Of a stretch of 64,000 nucleotides of DNA, positions 1 to 8,246 are shown piece by piece. How positions within the stretch are numbered: the first letter of the stretch is position 1; each line of letters starts with the position of its first letter. The notes under the pieces are model-generated. The model did no database searches and was not told where the DNA came from. It saw nothing but the letters and a program-made list of their open reading frames with translations. This stretch comes from CATOSK01 sp034423195 (GTDB taxonomy: Bacteria > Chloroflexota > Dehalococcoidia > Lucifugimonadales > UBA3495): NCBI GenBank assembly GCA_034423195.1, contig DAOUIZ010000070.1, positions 1 through 64,000 of the forward strand, in the 5' to 3' direction. Made by a program: the position numbers and the translations under genes.

Positions 1-309
1 GACGGGGGCAGCGGCTGTGTGGTGCCCACCGACGAGACCATCAACAACGGGAGCTACGCGCCCCTGTCCCGGCCCCTGTTCATCTACGTGCGGAGCGACG
101 TGGCGCAGGAGCCGCACATCAAGAGCTTCATCGAGTATTACCTGAGCCCGGAGGGTCGGAAGCTGGTGTCCGAAGTTGGGTACATACCCTACCCGGACGA
201 GGTGTATGACCTGGCCCTGGTCCGCTTCCAGCAGGGCGTCACCGGCACCCTCTTCGGTGGAGAGAACCCCCAGAAGGGTCCCGTGGCCGACGTGCTGGCC
301 GGCGGCTAA
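1..309 (+). CDS. pstS: PstS phosphate-binding protein, C-terminal part (5' end outside window)
   Basis: Open from base 1 in frame 1 to TAA at 307-309, giving the last 102 residues. The piece has the PstS C-terminal pattern: a segment ending SRPLFIYV, then the helix IKSFIEYYLSPEGRKLV and the GYIPYP stretch seen in periplasmic phosphate-binding proteins of the PstS/SphX type. The protein captures extracellular phosphate and passes it to the PstC-PstA channel. pstC, pstA, pstB and phoU follow on the same strand, which settles the identity. The signal peptide and most ligand residues lie off the window, so lipoprotein anchoring cannot be judged. Confidence 0.88.
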   Translation, partial: DGGSGCVVPTDETINNGSYAPLSRPLFIYVRSDVAQEPHIKSFIEYYLSPEGRKLVSEVGYIPYPDEVYDLALVRFQQGVTGTLFGGENPQKGPVADVLAGG

Positions 310-325
310 ATCACCCCTTGCAAGT

Positions 326-383
326 ATGCCGGGAGGCGGCACCGGAGCGTCGGAGCTCCCGCTTGATGCCCGCCTCCCGGCAT
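326..383. other. Long stem-loop between pstS and pstC
   Basis: Arms ATGCCGGGAGGCGG (326-339) and CCGCCTCCCGGCAT (370-383) are perfect 14-bp complements. The 30-base loop contains a second small stem (GGAGC / GCTCC). No T-run follows. Hairpins in this position can protect or attenuate mRNA, so that the binding protein is made in excess over the membrane subunits. That role is inferred. Confidence 0.55.
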
Positions 384-453
384 CCCATCCCCCGGGTTGT
401 GCGATAATCCTTCCATGCCAACTCCAAGGCCCGGGAACACTCGAGGAAACGAA

Positions 454-1413
454 ATGAGAGTTGACACTGCGGGACGAGCGGAGGACGCCGGCGGCATCAG
501 CCGGATGCTCGATGCCCGGAGCGGCCATCGCTGGCGACAGCAAGTCATAGAGAGCGCCATCAAGGCGGCACTCTTTGTATGTGCCATCCTGTCCATCTTC
601 ACCACCGTCGGTATCGTTTCGGTCCTTCTCTTTGAGGCGGTCCTCTTCTTCCAGGAAGTATCCATCCTGGAGTTCCTGGGAAGCACCCGCTGGACCCCGC
701 TGTTTGCATCCAAGCAGTTCGGGATCTGGGCCCTGGTATCGGCCACGCTGCTGACATCCATCGGTGCCATGTTCATCGCCCTTCCCCTGGGACTGCTCAG
801 CGCCATCTATCTCGCCGAGTACGCCCCCGACCGGGTGCGGAAGGTCGTCAAGCCGGTCCTCGAGGTGCTGGCCGGCATCCCCACCGTGGTCTACGGGTAC
901 TTCGCCCTCCTGTTCGTCACCCCCATCCTGCGGGGCATATCCGACGACATTTCCATCTTCAACGGCCTCAGCGCCTCCATCGTCATGGGCATCATGATCC
1001 TGCCCATGGTCTCCAGCCTCAGCGAGGACGCCATGCAGGCGGTTCCCCGCTCGTTGCGGGAAGGCGCCTACGCCCTTGGAGCCACCAAGCTGGAGGTTGC
1101 CACCAGGGTTGTTGTCCCCGCCGCCCTTTCCGGCATCGTCGCCGCCTTCATTCTGTCCATGTCCCGGGCCATCGGGGAGACGATGATTGTGACCATCGCC
1201 GCCGGACAGAACCCCAAGTTCACCTTCAACCCCTTCGTCCCCATCGAGACCATGACCGCCTACATTGTGCAGGTCAGCATGGGCGACGCGCCCACCGGCA
1301 GCCTGGAGTTCAAGACCATTTTCGCGGTCGGATTGAGCCTCTTCGTCATAACCCTGGCCATGAACCTGTTGAGCCAGTACTTCGTCCGCAGGTTCCGGGA
1401 GGAGTACGAGTAA
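454..1413 (+). CDS. pstC: Phosphate ABC transporter permease PstC
   Basis: 319-residue inner-membrane permease that forms the phosphate channel with PstA. Six hydrophobic segments are visible. The EAA-type cytoplasmic loop is in the stretch around VPRSLREGAYALGATKLEV, and AGIPTVVYGYFAL is the usual PstC/PstA signature. I chose the ATG at 454 because GAGGAAAC sits about 7 bases upstream. The frame is open upstream to a TTG near 397, but those residues do not look like PstC and lack a good ribosome site. The stop TAA overlaps the ATG of pstA by one base (TAATG), so translation is probably coupled. Confidence 0.95.
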   Translation: MRVDTAGRAEDAGGISRMLDARSGHRWRQQVIESAIKAALFVCAILSIFTTVGIVSVLLFEAVLFFQEVSILEFLGSTRWTPLFASKQFGIWALVSATLLTSIGAMFIALPLGLLSAIYLAEYAPDRVRKVVKPVLEVLAGIPTVVYGYFALLFVTPILRGISDDISIFNGLSASIVMGIMILPMVSSLSEDAMQAVPRSLREGAYALGATKLEVATRVVVPAALSGIVAAFILSMSRAIGETMIVTIAAGQNPKFTFNPFVPIETMTAYIVQVSMGDAPTGSLEFKTIFAVGLSLFVITLAMNLLSQYFVRRFREEYE

Positions 1414-2297
1414 TGGCCATAATCACCCAGGCCGAGTTCCAGCGGCGCAGGCGGCTGCGGCAGATCAAGGGCCAGGTATTCTACGCCCTCTGCCTGGCTT
1501 CGATCCTCATCGGCGTCGGAATGCTGGCCGCCCTGCTGTACAACATCATTTCCGACGGGATAACCCGGGTCAGCTGGGACTTCCTCAACAGCTTCCCCTC
1601 TCGCCACGCCGACCAGGCCGGCATCAAGGCCGCCCTGCTGGGCAGCATCTACGTCGTGGGGCTGGCCGGAGTGCTGGCCTTCACCCTGGGAGTGGGAGCC
1701 GCCATCTACCTCGAGGAATACGCCGCCCGCAGTTGGTTCGCCCGCATCATCCAGGTGAACATCGCCAACCTGGCCGGCGTCCCGTCCATCGTCTACGGAA
1801 TCCTGGGCTTGGAAATCTTCGTCCGCATTATGATGATGGGCAAGAGCGTCCTCGCCGGTGGACTCACCTTGGCCCTGCTGGTCCTGCCCATCGTGATAAT
1901 CGCCGCCCAGGAAGCCATCCGCGCCGTTCCGCCGTCCCTCCGGGAGGGAGGCTTCGCCCTGGGGGCAACCAGGTGGCAGGTAATCCGCACCCTCGTGCTG
2001 CCCTACGCCTTCCCCGGGATACTCACCGGCGTCATCCTGGCTGTCAGCCGGGCCGTGGGCGAGACGGCTCCCCTCATCGTAATGGGAGCCTTGACCTTCG
2101 TCCCCTTCGCTCCCGACGGCCCGTTGAGTCCCTTCACCGTCCTGCCCATCCAGATATTCAACTGGGTTTCCCGGCCCCAGGAGGACTTCCACACCGCCGC
2201 CGCCGCGGGAATCATCGTCCTGCTGGTGGTCCTGCTGACCATGAACGCCCTGGCAGTGTTCCTGCGCAACAAGTTCCAGAAGCGTTCCGAGATCTAA
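1413..2297 (+). CDS. pstA: Phosphate ABC transporter permease PstA
   Basis: 294 residues, the usual size. Partner of PstC in the phosphate channel. Hydrophobic segments start near residue 25, and the conserved block AGVPSIVYGILGLEIF lies near residue 125. The coupling loop is around PPSLREGGFALGATRWQV, the segment that contacts the PstB ATPase. The start ATG overlaps the pstC stop. A 70-base gap to pstB holds short direct repeats and no obvious terminator, so the genes probably share one transcript. Confidence 0.95.
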   Translation: MAIITQAEFQRRRRLRQIKGQVFYALCLASILIGVGMLAALLYNIISDGITRVSWDFLNSFPSRHADQAGIKAALLGSIYVVGLAGVLAFTLGVGAAIYLEEYAARSWFARIIQVNIANLAGVPSIVYGILGLEIFVRIMMMGKSVLAGGLTLALLVLPIVIIAAQEAIRAVPPSLREGGFALGATRWQVIRTLVLPYAFPGILTGVILAVSRAVGETAPLIVMGALTFVPFAPDGPLSPFTVLPIQIFNWVSRPQEDFHTAAAAGIIVLLVVLLTMNALAVFLRNKFQKRSEI

Positions 2298-2357
2298 TTC
2301 CGAGGTTTAATCCAAAGGTATAACTCAGAGCCGTAATTCCGAAGCGTAATTCCGAGG
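2295..2357 (+). repeat. Three short direct repeats in the pstA-pstB gap
   Basis: TAATTCCGAGG occurs at 2295-2305 (its TAA is the pstA stop), TAATTCCGAAG at 2334-2344 and TAATTCCGAGG at 2347-2357. The last two are 13 bp apart. This could be replication slippage or a protein-binding site; nothing else in the gap is recognisable. Confidence 0.5.
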
Positions 2358-2367
2358 TCTAGACTCC

Positions 2368-3147
2368 ATGATCCAAGCAGCCACCGACCTGATTATCGAA
2401 GCCATCGGCGTCTCCGTCTATTACGCGGAGAAGCCTGCGGTAAAGGACATCAACCTCAACATCGAACGCAACAGGATCACCGCTCTCATCGGCCCCTCCG
2501 GTTGCGGCAAGACCACCCTGCTCCGGTCCTTCAACCGCATGAACGACCTGATCCCCATCGCCCGCACTGAAGGCCGGATTCTTTTCGAGGGTGAGGACCT
2601 CTACTCGCCCTTCGTAGATCCCACCGAGATCCGGTACAAGATTGGTATGGTGTTCCAGCGGCCCAACCCCTTCCCCAAGAGCATCTACGACAACATCGCC
2701 TTCGGGCCCCGCATCAACGGCTTCCGGGGCAACATGGACGAACTGGTGGAACGCTCGCTGCGGGGCGCCGCCCTGTGGGACGAGGTCAAGGACCGCCTCC
2801 GCGCCAGCGGCCTGTCCCTGTCCGGCGGTCAGCAGCAGCGGCTCTGCATCGCCCGCACCCTGGCGGTGGAGCCCACCGTCATCCTCATGGACGAGCCCTG
2901 CTCGGCCCTGGACCCCATCGCCACCCTGGCCATCGAGGACCTCATGCGGGAACTGTCGAAGCAATACTCCATCATCATCGTCACCCACAACATGCAGCAG
3001 GCGGCCCGCGTGTCCGACTACACCGCCTTCCTCACCGCCGACGAAAGGCGCGTCGGAGAGCTGGTGGAGTACGGGGAAACCGGCCAGATATTCACCAACC
3101 CCCGGGACGAACGTACCGAGGCATACATAACAGGAAGATTCGGATAA
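2368..3147 (+). CDS. pstB: Phosphate ABC transporter ATP-binding protein PstB
   Basis: 259-residue ATPase that powers PstC-PstA. Walker A GPSGCGKTT lies near residue 42, the ABC signature LSGGQQQRLCIARTLA near 150, Walker B VILMDEPCSALDP near 172, and the H-loop VTHNMQQ near 208. The Q-loop segment VFQRPNPFPKSIYDNI is typical of PstB rather than of general ABC proteins. It follows pstA after 70 bases. The downstream gap contains one and a half copies of a dispersed repeat before the zinc-ribbon gene and phoU. Confidence 0.96.
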   Translation: MIQAATDLIIEAIGVSVYYAEKPAVKDINLNIERNRITALIGPSGCGKTTLLRSFNRMNDLIPIARTEGRILFEGEDLYSPFVDPTEIRYKIGMVFQRPNPFPKSIYDNIAFGPRINGFRGNMDELVERSLRGAALWDEVKDRLRASGLSLSGGQQQRLCIARTLAVEPTVILMDEPCSALDPIATLAIEDLMRELSKQYSIIIVTHNMQQAARVSDYTAFLTADERRVGELVEYGETGQIFTNPRDERTEAYITGRFG

Positions 3148-3150
3148 TCC

Positions 3151-3178
3151 ATCGGGGCCGAAAGCGGCGGGACTCAGA
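3151..3178 (+). repeat. Half copy of the dispersed GCCGAAAGCGGC repeat
   Basis: This 28-base segment (ATCGGGGCCGAAAGCGGC and following bases) repeats 70 bases later as the 3' half of the full copy at 3184-3248. The core GCCGAAAGCGGC can fold as a 4-bp stem with an AAAG loop. Confidence 0.6.
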
Positions 3179-3183
3179 GAGCA

Positions 3184-3248
3184 AAACCCGACGCCCAGGC
3201 CTCTTAGACAAGTTTCCTTAATCGGGGCCGAAAGCGGCGGGATTTAGA
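3184..3248 (+). repeat. Dispersed intergenic repeat, full copy 1 (about 65 bp)
   Basis: By eye it matches 12128-12192 at about 59 of 65 positions. Shared blocks are CCCAGGCCTCTTAGACAAG and ATCGGGGCCGAAAGCGGC, ending in a TTAGA box. It lies in the pstB to zinc-ribbon gap and ends 11 bases before the next start codon, so it would be in the 5' leader of that gene. More divergent copies are at 11976-12031 and 18554-18603. No open frame runs through it. Confidence 0.75.
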
Positions 3249-3259
3249 AAGGAAGGCGT

Positions 3260-3454
3260 ATGTTCAAGTTGAAGGGATGCCCCCGCTGCGGCGGTGACTT
3301 GCGGGAAGAACGGGACAAGTACGGTGCCTATGACATCTGTCTCCAGTGCGGGTTCCACCAGGTCGACAGCCCTGACGTATCCCCTCCCCTTCTTCCCCAC
3401 GTCAGCAGGCGGGGGCGGCCCCGGAAGGTTGTCTCCGAACCCCTGGCAAACTGA
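3260..3454 (+). CDS. Small zinc-ribbon protein between pstB and phoU
   Basis: 64 residues. Two cysteine pairs, CPRCGG near residue 8 and CLQCGF near residue 29, would bind one zinc as a ribbon. The basic tail SRRGRPRK resembles an AT-hook-like or nucleic-acid-contacting tail. The start ATG has AAAGGAAGG upstream. It lies on the same strand between pstB and phoU, so it may be co-expressed with phosphate uptake. I do not recognise a named family beyond zinc ribbon. A regulatory or RNA/DNA-binding role is only a guess. Confidence 0.75.
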   Translation: MFKLKGCPRCGGDLREERDKYGAYDICLQCGFHQVDSPDVSPPLLPHVSRRGRPRKVVSEPLAN

Positions 3455-3495
3455 ACCGGGCCATCCGACTCTAACCCGGTCTCCGAGGAGTAGTT

Positions 3496-4188
3496 ATGAT
3501 TAGGGCAGATTTCAACCGCAGCCTCAATCGGCTGGAGAGCGATCTGATTATCCTGGGCAATCTGGTCGAAACCGCGGTGGACAAGTCCATCACCGGGCTC
3601 AAGGACCGGGACCTGGACATATCCAGGGCCGTCATCACCGAGGACGACATAATCGACCGCAAGCGCTTCGAGTTGGAGGATCAGTGCGTCCATCTGGTCG
3701 CCACCCAGCAGCCTCTGGCCACCGACCTACGCACGATAATCACCGTCCTCCACGTTTCCGTCGAACTTGAGCGTATCGGCGACTACGCCGAGGGCATCGC
3801 CAAGATCAGCCTGATGATGGGCAACGAACCTCCCCTCAAGCCCCTCATCGACATCCCCCGCATGGCCAACTGCGCCACGGATATGATGCACCGGGGAATG
3901 GACGCCCTGATCCGTGCCATCAACGCCGAGGAAGACATAGAGTCCATCAAGCAGGATGCGTTGAAGGTCTGCGACGACGATGACGAGGTGGACAACCTCT
4001 ACGACCAGGTCTACCGGGAGCTGCTGGTATTTATGATGCAGGACCCCCAGGCCATCCAGCGGGCCACCTATCTCCTCTGGGTGGCCCACAACCTGGAGCG
4101 CATCGCCGACCGGGCCACCAACATCGCCGAGCGGGTGATATACCTCGTCACCGGCAGCCTTTCCAAGGTCAATGCCTCCAGGTACTAG
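3496..4188 (+). CDS. phoU: Phosphate signalling protein PhoU
   Basis: 230 residues, all-helical. It has the duplicated PhoU three-helix bundle: the first repeat starts at DFNRSLNRLESDLI and the second near IDIPRMANCATDMMHRGMDAL. Acidic metal-binding patches are visible (ERIGDYAEGIA near residue 95 and ERIADRATNIAE near residue 200), the E-R-I-x-D motif found once per repeat in PhoU. It damps Pst transport and sensor-kinase signalling when phosphate is plentiful. GAGGAGTAGTT precedes the ATG. It is the last recognisable gene of the pst operon. Confidence 0.95.
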   Translation: MIRADFNRSLNRLESDLIILGNLVETAVDKSITGLKDRDLDISRAVITEDDIIDRKRFELEDQCVHLVATQQPLATDLRTIITVLHVSVELERIGDYAEGIAKISLMMGNEPPLKPLIDIPRMANCATDMMHRGMDALIRAINAEEDIESIKQDALKVCDDDDEVDNLYDQVYRELLVFMMQDPQAIQRATYLLWVAHNLERIADRATNIAERVIYLVTGSLSKVNASRY

Positions 4189-4239
4189 GCCCGCTGCCGG
4201 GACCGCCGTTCCTGCCCTGCTTGCCGAAGCCCGCTGACC

Positions 4240-4968
4240 ATGCTTAGACGCTGCCTCGCCGAATTCGTCGCCACCTTCGGCCTCGTCTTCGTCTCCGCCG
4301 GAGTGGTCATGGCCGACGCATTCTCCGGCGGCGCCGTCGGACACCTGGCCGTCAGCCTCGCCCCCGGACTGATGGTCGCCGCCATGATCTACGCCACCGG
4401 GCACATCTGCGGGGCCCACATGAACCCCGCCATCACCCTCGCCTTTGCCCTGTCCAACCGCTTCCCCTGGCGCGACGTCCCCGTCTACTGGGCCGTGCAG
4501 TTCGCCGCCGGTATCGCCGCGGGAATGGCCCTGCGGGGAATCATGGGAGACGTGGGAGGAATGGGAGCGACCCTGCCGTCCGTCGACCTTTTCCGCGGCG
4601 CGGCGGTGGAATTTGGCCTGACCTTCTTCCTGGCCCTGGTGGTCATGGCCGTCGCCACCGACAGCCGGGCCGAGGGCCCCGGCGCTGCCTTCGCCATCGG
4701 AGGCATCGTCGCCCTGGAGATTATGGTCGCCGGGCCCGTCTCCGGCGCGTCCATGAATCCCGCCCGCTCCCTCGGCCCGGCCCTGGCCGCCCTCAACTGG
4801 GAAGCCCACTGGATCTACTGGGTCGGCCCCTTCGCCGGAGCCGCCGCCGCTGCCCTCTTCTACCGCTTCGTCCGCCAGCCGGAACCCCGCAGCGAAACGG
4901 CCATGCCCCAGCCTGCTCCCAAACCCTCGGGCGCCCCCGCTGCCGACCCAGTCCCCGGCGAGGACTAG
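4240..4968 (+). CDS. Aquaporin / glycerol facilitator (MIP family)
   Basis: 242 residues, six transmembrane helices and the two half-helices of the MIP fold, marked by MNPAIT near residue 61 and MNPARS near residue 175. The Arg after the second NPA is the selectivity-filter arginine. The Pro/Ala-rich tail after residue 215 is not part of the channel. Whether it passes water, glycerol or another small solute cannot be told from the motifs alone. It begins 51 bases after phoU with no clear Shine-Dalgarno site. Its TAG stop overlaps the stop of the convergent NUDIX gene in the tetranucleotide CTAG. Confidence 0.93.
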   Translation: MLRRCLAEFVATFGLVFVSAGVVMADAFSGGAVGHLAVSLAPGLMVAAMIYATGHICGAHMNPAITLAFALSNRFPWRDVPVYWAVQFAAGIAAGMALRGIMGDVGGMGATLPSVDLFRGAAVEFGLTFFLALVVMAVATDSRAEGPGAAFAIGGIVALEIMVAGPVSGASMNPARSLGPALAALNWEAHWIYWVGPFAGAAAAALFYRFVRQPEPRSETAMPQPAPKPSGAPAADPVPGED

Positions 4969-5717
4969 CCCTTGGGCATGAAGAACTCCCGCGTCCCGTC
5001 CTCGAACCCCGGGATAACCGTGGGAGTCACCCCTCCACTGTCCAGCGCCGCCGTCACGATGCTCTTGTTGAAGACGCTGATTTCCTCGGAGCCAAGGAAC
5101 TCGTCCACCGGCAGCCACCGGCAGTCCTCAATCTCTTCTTCCTGCATGGTGATGTCCTGGCTCAGCGGATGCAGGCGGCACACGAAATAGATGTCCGACT
5201 TGCCGTAGCGGTAGCCGTGCCAGTGCCGGAAGCACACCAGCGCATCGAACCTGGTGCGCACCCCCGTCTCCTCCAGCACCTCCCGGATCACGGCGTCCTC
5301 CAGGTGCTCCCCGGGCTGCAGCGCCCCTCCCGGCAGCTTGTAGAAGGGAGGCTGGCCCGGGTTGCGGTGCCTCTCGCAAACCACCAGCAGCTCCTGTTGC
5401 CGGTTCAGCACCACTCCCCCGGCGCCGATGTAGTGGGTGGCGTAGGGCGGGATGAAGGCGTTATCCACCAGGCGCAGCGCCATCATCACGTACTCTTCCC
5501 CGGAATGATGGAACCGGAAACCCGCCGCCGCGGCCGCTGGGATAACCGCCGTCCTGGCCAGGGGCACCTCCAGCCACACCGCCAGCAGCCCCTGCTCCCG
5601 CCACGCCCCCAGCGACTCCTCCAGCCGTGCTCCAAACTCCCCCGGGTCCTCCGGCAGCCATTCCGGGTCCACCACCACCCCGCGGAATTGATTGATGGCC
5701 GCCGCGAGAATAGCCAT
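4965..5717 (-). CDS. NUDIX hydrolase with N-terminal pre-NUDIX domain (NUDT6-like)
   Basis: 250 residues. The NUDIX box is complete: GGALQPGEHLED, then REVLEETG, near residues 128-150. This is the metal-binding helix for cleaving nucleoside diphosphate-X bonds. The first ~95 residues resemble the pre-NUDIX domain of eukaryotic NUDT6 and plant NUDX proteins, with the conserved VWLEVPLARTAVIPAAAAAG and GFRFHHS elements. Substrate unknown; ADP-ribose, NADH or CoA derivatives are typical for the broader family. It converges on the aquaporin gene and shares CTAG as stop. Confidence 0.9.
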   Translation of the reverse strand: MAILAAAINQFRGVVVDPEWLPEDPGEFGARLEESLGAWREQGLLAVWLEVPLARTAVIPAAAAAGFRFHHSGEEYVMMALRLVDNAFIPPYATHYIGAGGVVLNRQQELLVVCERHRNPGQPPFYKLPGGALQPGEHLEDAVIREVLEETGVRTRFDALVCFRHWHGYRYGKSDIYFVCRLHPLSQDITMQEEEIEDCRWLPVDEFLGSEEISVFNKSIVTAALDSGGVTPTVIPGFEDGTREFFMPKG

Positions 5718-5888
5718 TGCCGGACCTCCGAGTTAACCCTGGTGGGCGGGAAAATAGCCCGGAAAGAAGTCTTCCCGGGGCTGCCCAAGTATAGCACGGG
5801 GTATCCCCGACGCTGCCGGAAAACTCCCGCACCTGCTCCTCCCGCCGGCTCGGCCAACGCCGCCTGGGACACCACCCGGCCCAACCCG

Positions 5889-5907
5889 TATAATTGGCCC
5901 GTATAAT
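5889..5907 (+). promoter_or_regulatory. Two tandem TATAAT boxes upstream of ilvE
   Basis: TATAAT at 5889-5894 and again at 5902-5907, 13 bp apart, 48-66 bases before the ilvE start. -35 matches are weak for both. The rest of the gap 5718-5954 shows no gene. Confidence 0.5.
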
Positions 5908-5954
5908 GGAATGAAAGGCCCTTTTTCGCCTGTTAACCCCGCCGAGTGATTGCC

Positions 5955-6932
5955 ATGACCACCAAGCCCGACATCAAGTCCCAACCTCAACCCTCGGAAC
6001 GTCCCCACGCCAAATACCTCTGGCACGGAGGGGAGCTCGTCGAATGGGACCAGGCCACCGTCCACATCTCCATGATGGGCTGGACCTCCATCTCCTCCGT
6101 CTTCGAGGGCATCCGCGCCTACTGGAACGAGGAACAGGAGCAGCTCTTCGTCTTCCACCTCGACGCCCACCTCAAGCGCCTGTACCAGTCCATGAAAATC
6201 ATGCGGATGGACTGCCTCTACTCCCTGGAACAGCTCACCGACGCCATCACCGGACTGCTGCGGGCCAACGACTTCCGCGCCGACGCCTACGTCCAGCCTC
6301 TGGCCTACTTTACCGGCGGCATCCCCGGCTACCAGGCCGTCTGGGAAGACCCTGCCGAGGTGGTTATCACTCCCCGGCTCGCTCCCTCCAACCTGGGATC
6401 GGGCAAGCTCGCCCACTGCAACGTCAGCAGTTGGAACCGCATCTCGGACAACGTGATGCCGCCCCGCGCCAAGGCCATCAGCAACTACCAGAACAGCCGC
6501 TACGTCTCCACCGAGTCCAGGGTCAACGGATACGACTACGGCATCATCCTCAACCAGCAGGGCAAGGTGGCCGAGGCCAGCTACGCCTGCATCTTCATCA
6601 TCCGCGACGGTGTCGCCATCACCCCGCCCGTCAGCGCCGGCATCCTGGAAAGCATCACCCGCGAGACCGTCCGCGAGCTGCTGGAAAACGAGCTGGACGT
6701 TCCCGTCCTGGAGCGGGACGTGGAGCGCACCGAGCTCTACATCGCCGACGAGGTCTTCCTCTGCGGCACCGCCGTTGAAATCCAGCCCGTCGTCAGCGTT
6801 GACCGCTACCGGGTCGGAGACGGGGAGACCGGTCCCATCGCCTCCCGCCTGGAAGCCCTGTTCCACCAGGTCGTCCGGGGCAACCATCCAGCCTACCCCC
6901 ACTGGCTCCACCCCGTGTACGATCATGATTAA
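5955..6932 (+). CDS. ilvE: Branched-chain amino acid aminotransferase
   Basis: 325 residues, fold-type IV PLP enzyme that interconverts Leu/Ile/Val with their 2-oxo acids. The Schiff-base lysine is in PRAKAISNYQNSRYV. Other conserved blocks are SSWNRI before it, the FEGIRAYW loop near residue 45, and the C-terminal LYIADEVFLCGTAVEIQPV stretch that binds the PLP phosphate. The residue string AEASYACIF replaces the more usual SEGAGENLF. I used the ATG at 5955; a GTG three codons upstream is possible. Two TATAAT boxes precede it. Other Ile/Val pathway genes are not adjacent. Confidence 0.94.
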   Translation: MTTKPDIKSQPQPSERPHAKYLWHGGELVEWDQATVHISMMGWTSISSVFEGIRAYWNEEQEQLFVFHLDAHLKRLYQSMKIMRMDCLYSLEQLTDAITGLLRANDFRADAYVQPLAYFTGGIPGYQAVWEDPAEVVITPRLAPSNLGSGKLAHCNVSSWNRISDNVMPPRAKAISNYQNSRYVSTESRVNGYDYGIILNQQGKVAEASYACIFIIRDGVAITPPVSAGILESITRETVRELLENELDVPVLERDVERTELYIADEVFLCGTAVEIQPVVSVDRYRVGDGETGPIASRLEALFHQVVRGNHPAYPHWLHPVYDHD

Positions 6933-6955
6933 AGAGCGATTTTCGGGCGTTACCG

Positions 6956-6985
6956 TTGTTCAGCAAATCAAGAAGCGGGTATCAT
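6956..6985 (+). promoter_or_regulatory. Candidate promoter for the 7034-8211 gene pair
   Basis: TTGTTC (6956-6961), an 18-base spacer, then TATCAT (6980-6985). It starts 24 bases after ilvE ends, suggesting the next pair has its own transcript. Confidence 0.4.
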
Positions 6986-7033
6986 AAAGTTGGTTGTTGC
7001 CAGCGGAAGTTTCGCCCGATTTAAGAGGTCTGT

Positions 7034-7687
7034 ATGAGGAATGCGTTCATAGTCGCAGTTCTTGTAGTCCTGACGGTACTCGGAACTAGCGTCGGATGGC
7101 TAATTTTCGGAGAGACGAGGACTTCGGAAGCGGCTCACTTTGAAGAAAGCGTTCGGATGGTGCATCACCAAACGGAGCGGATGAGCAGCACCCTCGTGGA
7201 AAGCGGCACCGTGGTTAGGGATGACGTCTCGGCTGTTACCGACATCACGGAACTCTTGAACCTATGGACACCGAGGTACCGCGAAGCGACTGCGGCTTAC
7301 AAGAGATTCGACGCAGCCATCGTCTTGGCTGAGGGACAAGCGCAAGCTTACTTCGAATCCCAACGTGCGTTGACGGAAAGGTACCACGATTCTGCAAAGA
7401 AAGCCCAGGCCCAGGCTCACGACGATGCCGACTACGAACTGTATAGTCAATGGCGAGACCGGGCTCACCGGGCCCGGGGCAACGCCAAAAATATCCTCAA
7501 GCGGTTGGACGATGTGGATATCGACCTGCAAAAATTGAAACTCTCCACGGAATTCTCCTTCGACGCTGGCGGCTTTCAGGATGTCCCTATCGAGATAACT
7601 AACCTTGAAGCCGAATTAGCGGAGTTCCAAACAGCCTCGGACAACATTCGAGAGATCACTGCCTCGCCCTTTGCAACAGGCTCATGA
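7034..7687 (+). CDS. Unknown membrane-anchored helical protein
   Basis: 217 residues. One hydrophobic segment at residues 4-24, then a long charged helical region with no recognisable catalytic motif, predicted to lie outside the membrane. There are coiled-coil-like stretches around residues 95-170 rich in Ala, Gln, Asp and Arg. The start ATG follows AAGAGG. The stop overlaps the start of the next gene (ATGA), so the two are translationally coupled. Base composition looks less GC-rich than the flanking genes, with many A/T-ending codons. Function unknown. Confidence 0.7.
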   Translation: MRNAFIVAVLVVLTVLGTSVGWLIFGETRTSEAAHFEESVRMVHHQTERMSSTLVESGTVVRDDVSAVTDITELLNLWTPRYREATAAYKRFDAAIVLAEGQAQAYFESQRALTERYHDSAKKAQAQAHDDADYELYSQWRDRAHRARGNAKNILKRLDDVDIDLQKLKLSTEFSFDAGGFQDVPIEITNLEAELAEFQTASDNIREITASPFATGS

Positions 7688-8211
7688 CGCATACTTGGCA
7701 GGATTACATGACCCTGGGTGTCAGGATAACAACCTTTGCACTATCGTTGAGTTTGCTGGGAGCCTTTTTGCTTCCTTGGGTGTCGCTCGATGGTCTGGGA
7801 ACCTACCGCGGGACGGACTTGCTGGGAGTGTTTACTTCTCCGTACGTCAAGTATCTATATACGGCTTCTCCCATGTCCGCTTGGTTTGTACTCGGGTGTC
7901 CCGTCGGAATTGCGTTGTTCAGCATATTCGTGGCGTGGCAATACGCACGCCGGAGAACGGCTATCATCTCAACACTGGTTGTACTGGCACTTTCAATAGC
8001 CCTCCCCTACGGAGCCAGCGGCTTGCTGGCCCAAGGCACGCCCAGCTTCCGAACTGGCCTGGCTTGGATTGTAGCTGCGGCGGTGTTATTGCTCATCCAG
8101 CAAATCCTGATCAAGGTCAGTACCAAGCTGCGGACTAAGCGGAAATTCCCAGCCACATACAGGGCGTTGGCTGTTGTCACAGGTAGCGGTTACTCCAGAT
8201 GGAACACCTAG
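7684..8211 (+). CDS. Unknown four-helix membrane protein
   Basis: 175 residues with about four hydrophobic segments (residues 15-35, 60-85, 95-115 and 120-142) and a basic C-terminal tail. No family recognised. The ATG overlaps the TGA of the preceding gene. The lower-GC codon use is shared with that gene and stops at the HpaB gene, so the pair may be one inserted unit. A joint envelope role is only inferred from coupling. Confidence 0.7.
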   Translation: MTHTWQDYMTLGVRITTFALSLSLLGAFLLPWVSLDGLGTYRGTDLLGVFTSPYVKYLYTASPMSAWFVLGCPVGIALFSIFVAWQYARRRTAIISTLVVLALSIALPYGASGLLAQGTPSFRTGLAWIVAAAVLLLIQQILIKVSTKLRTKRKFPATYRALAVVTGSGYSRWNT

Positions 8212-8246
8212 CACCATCCCTGCAACTTCTAGGAGATTAACGCGCC

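Noticed and set aside
310..453. Pho box upstream of pstC
   Set aside because: No CTGTCAT-type direct repeats were seen; the operon's main promoter should lie upstream of pstS, outside the window.
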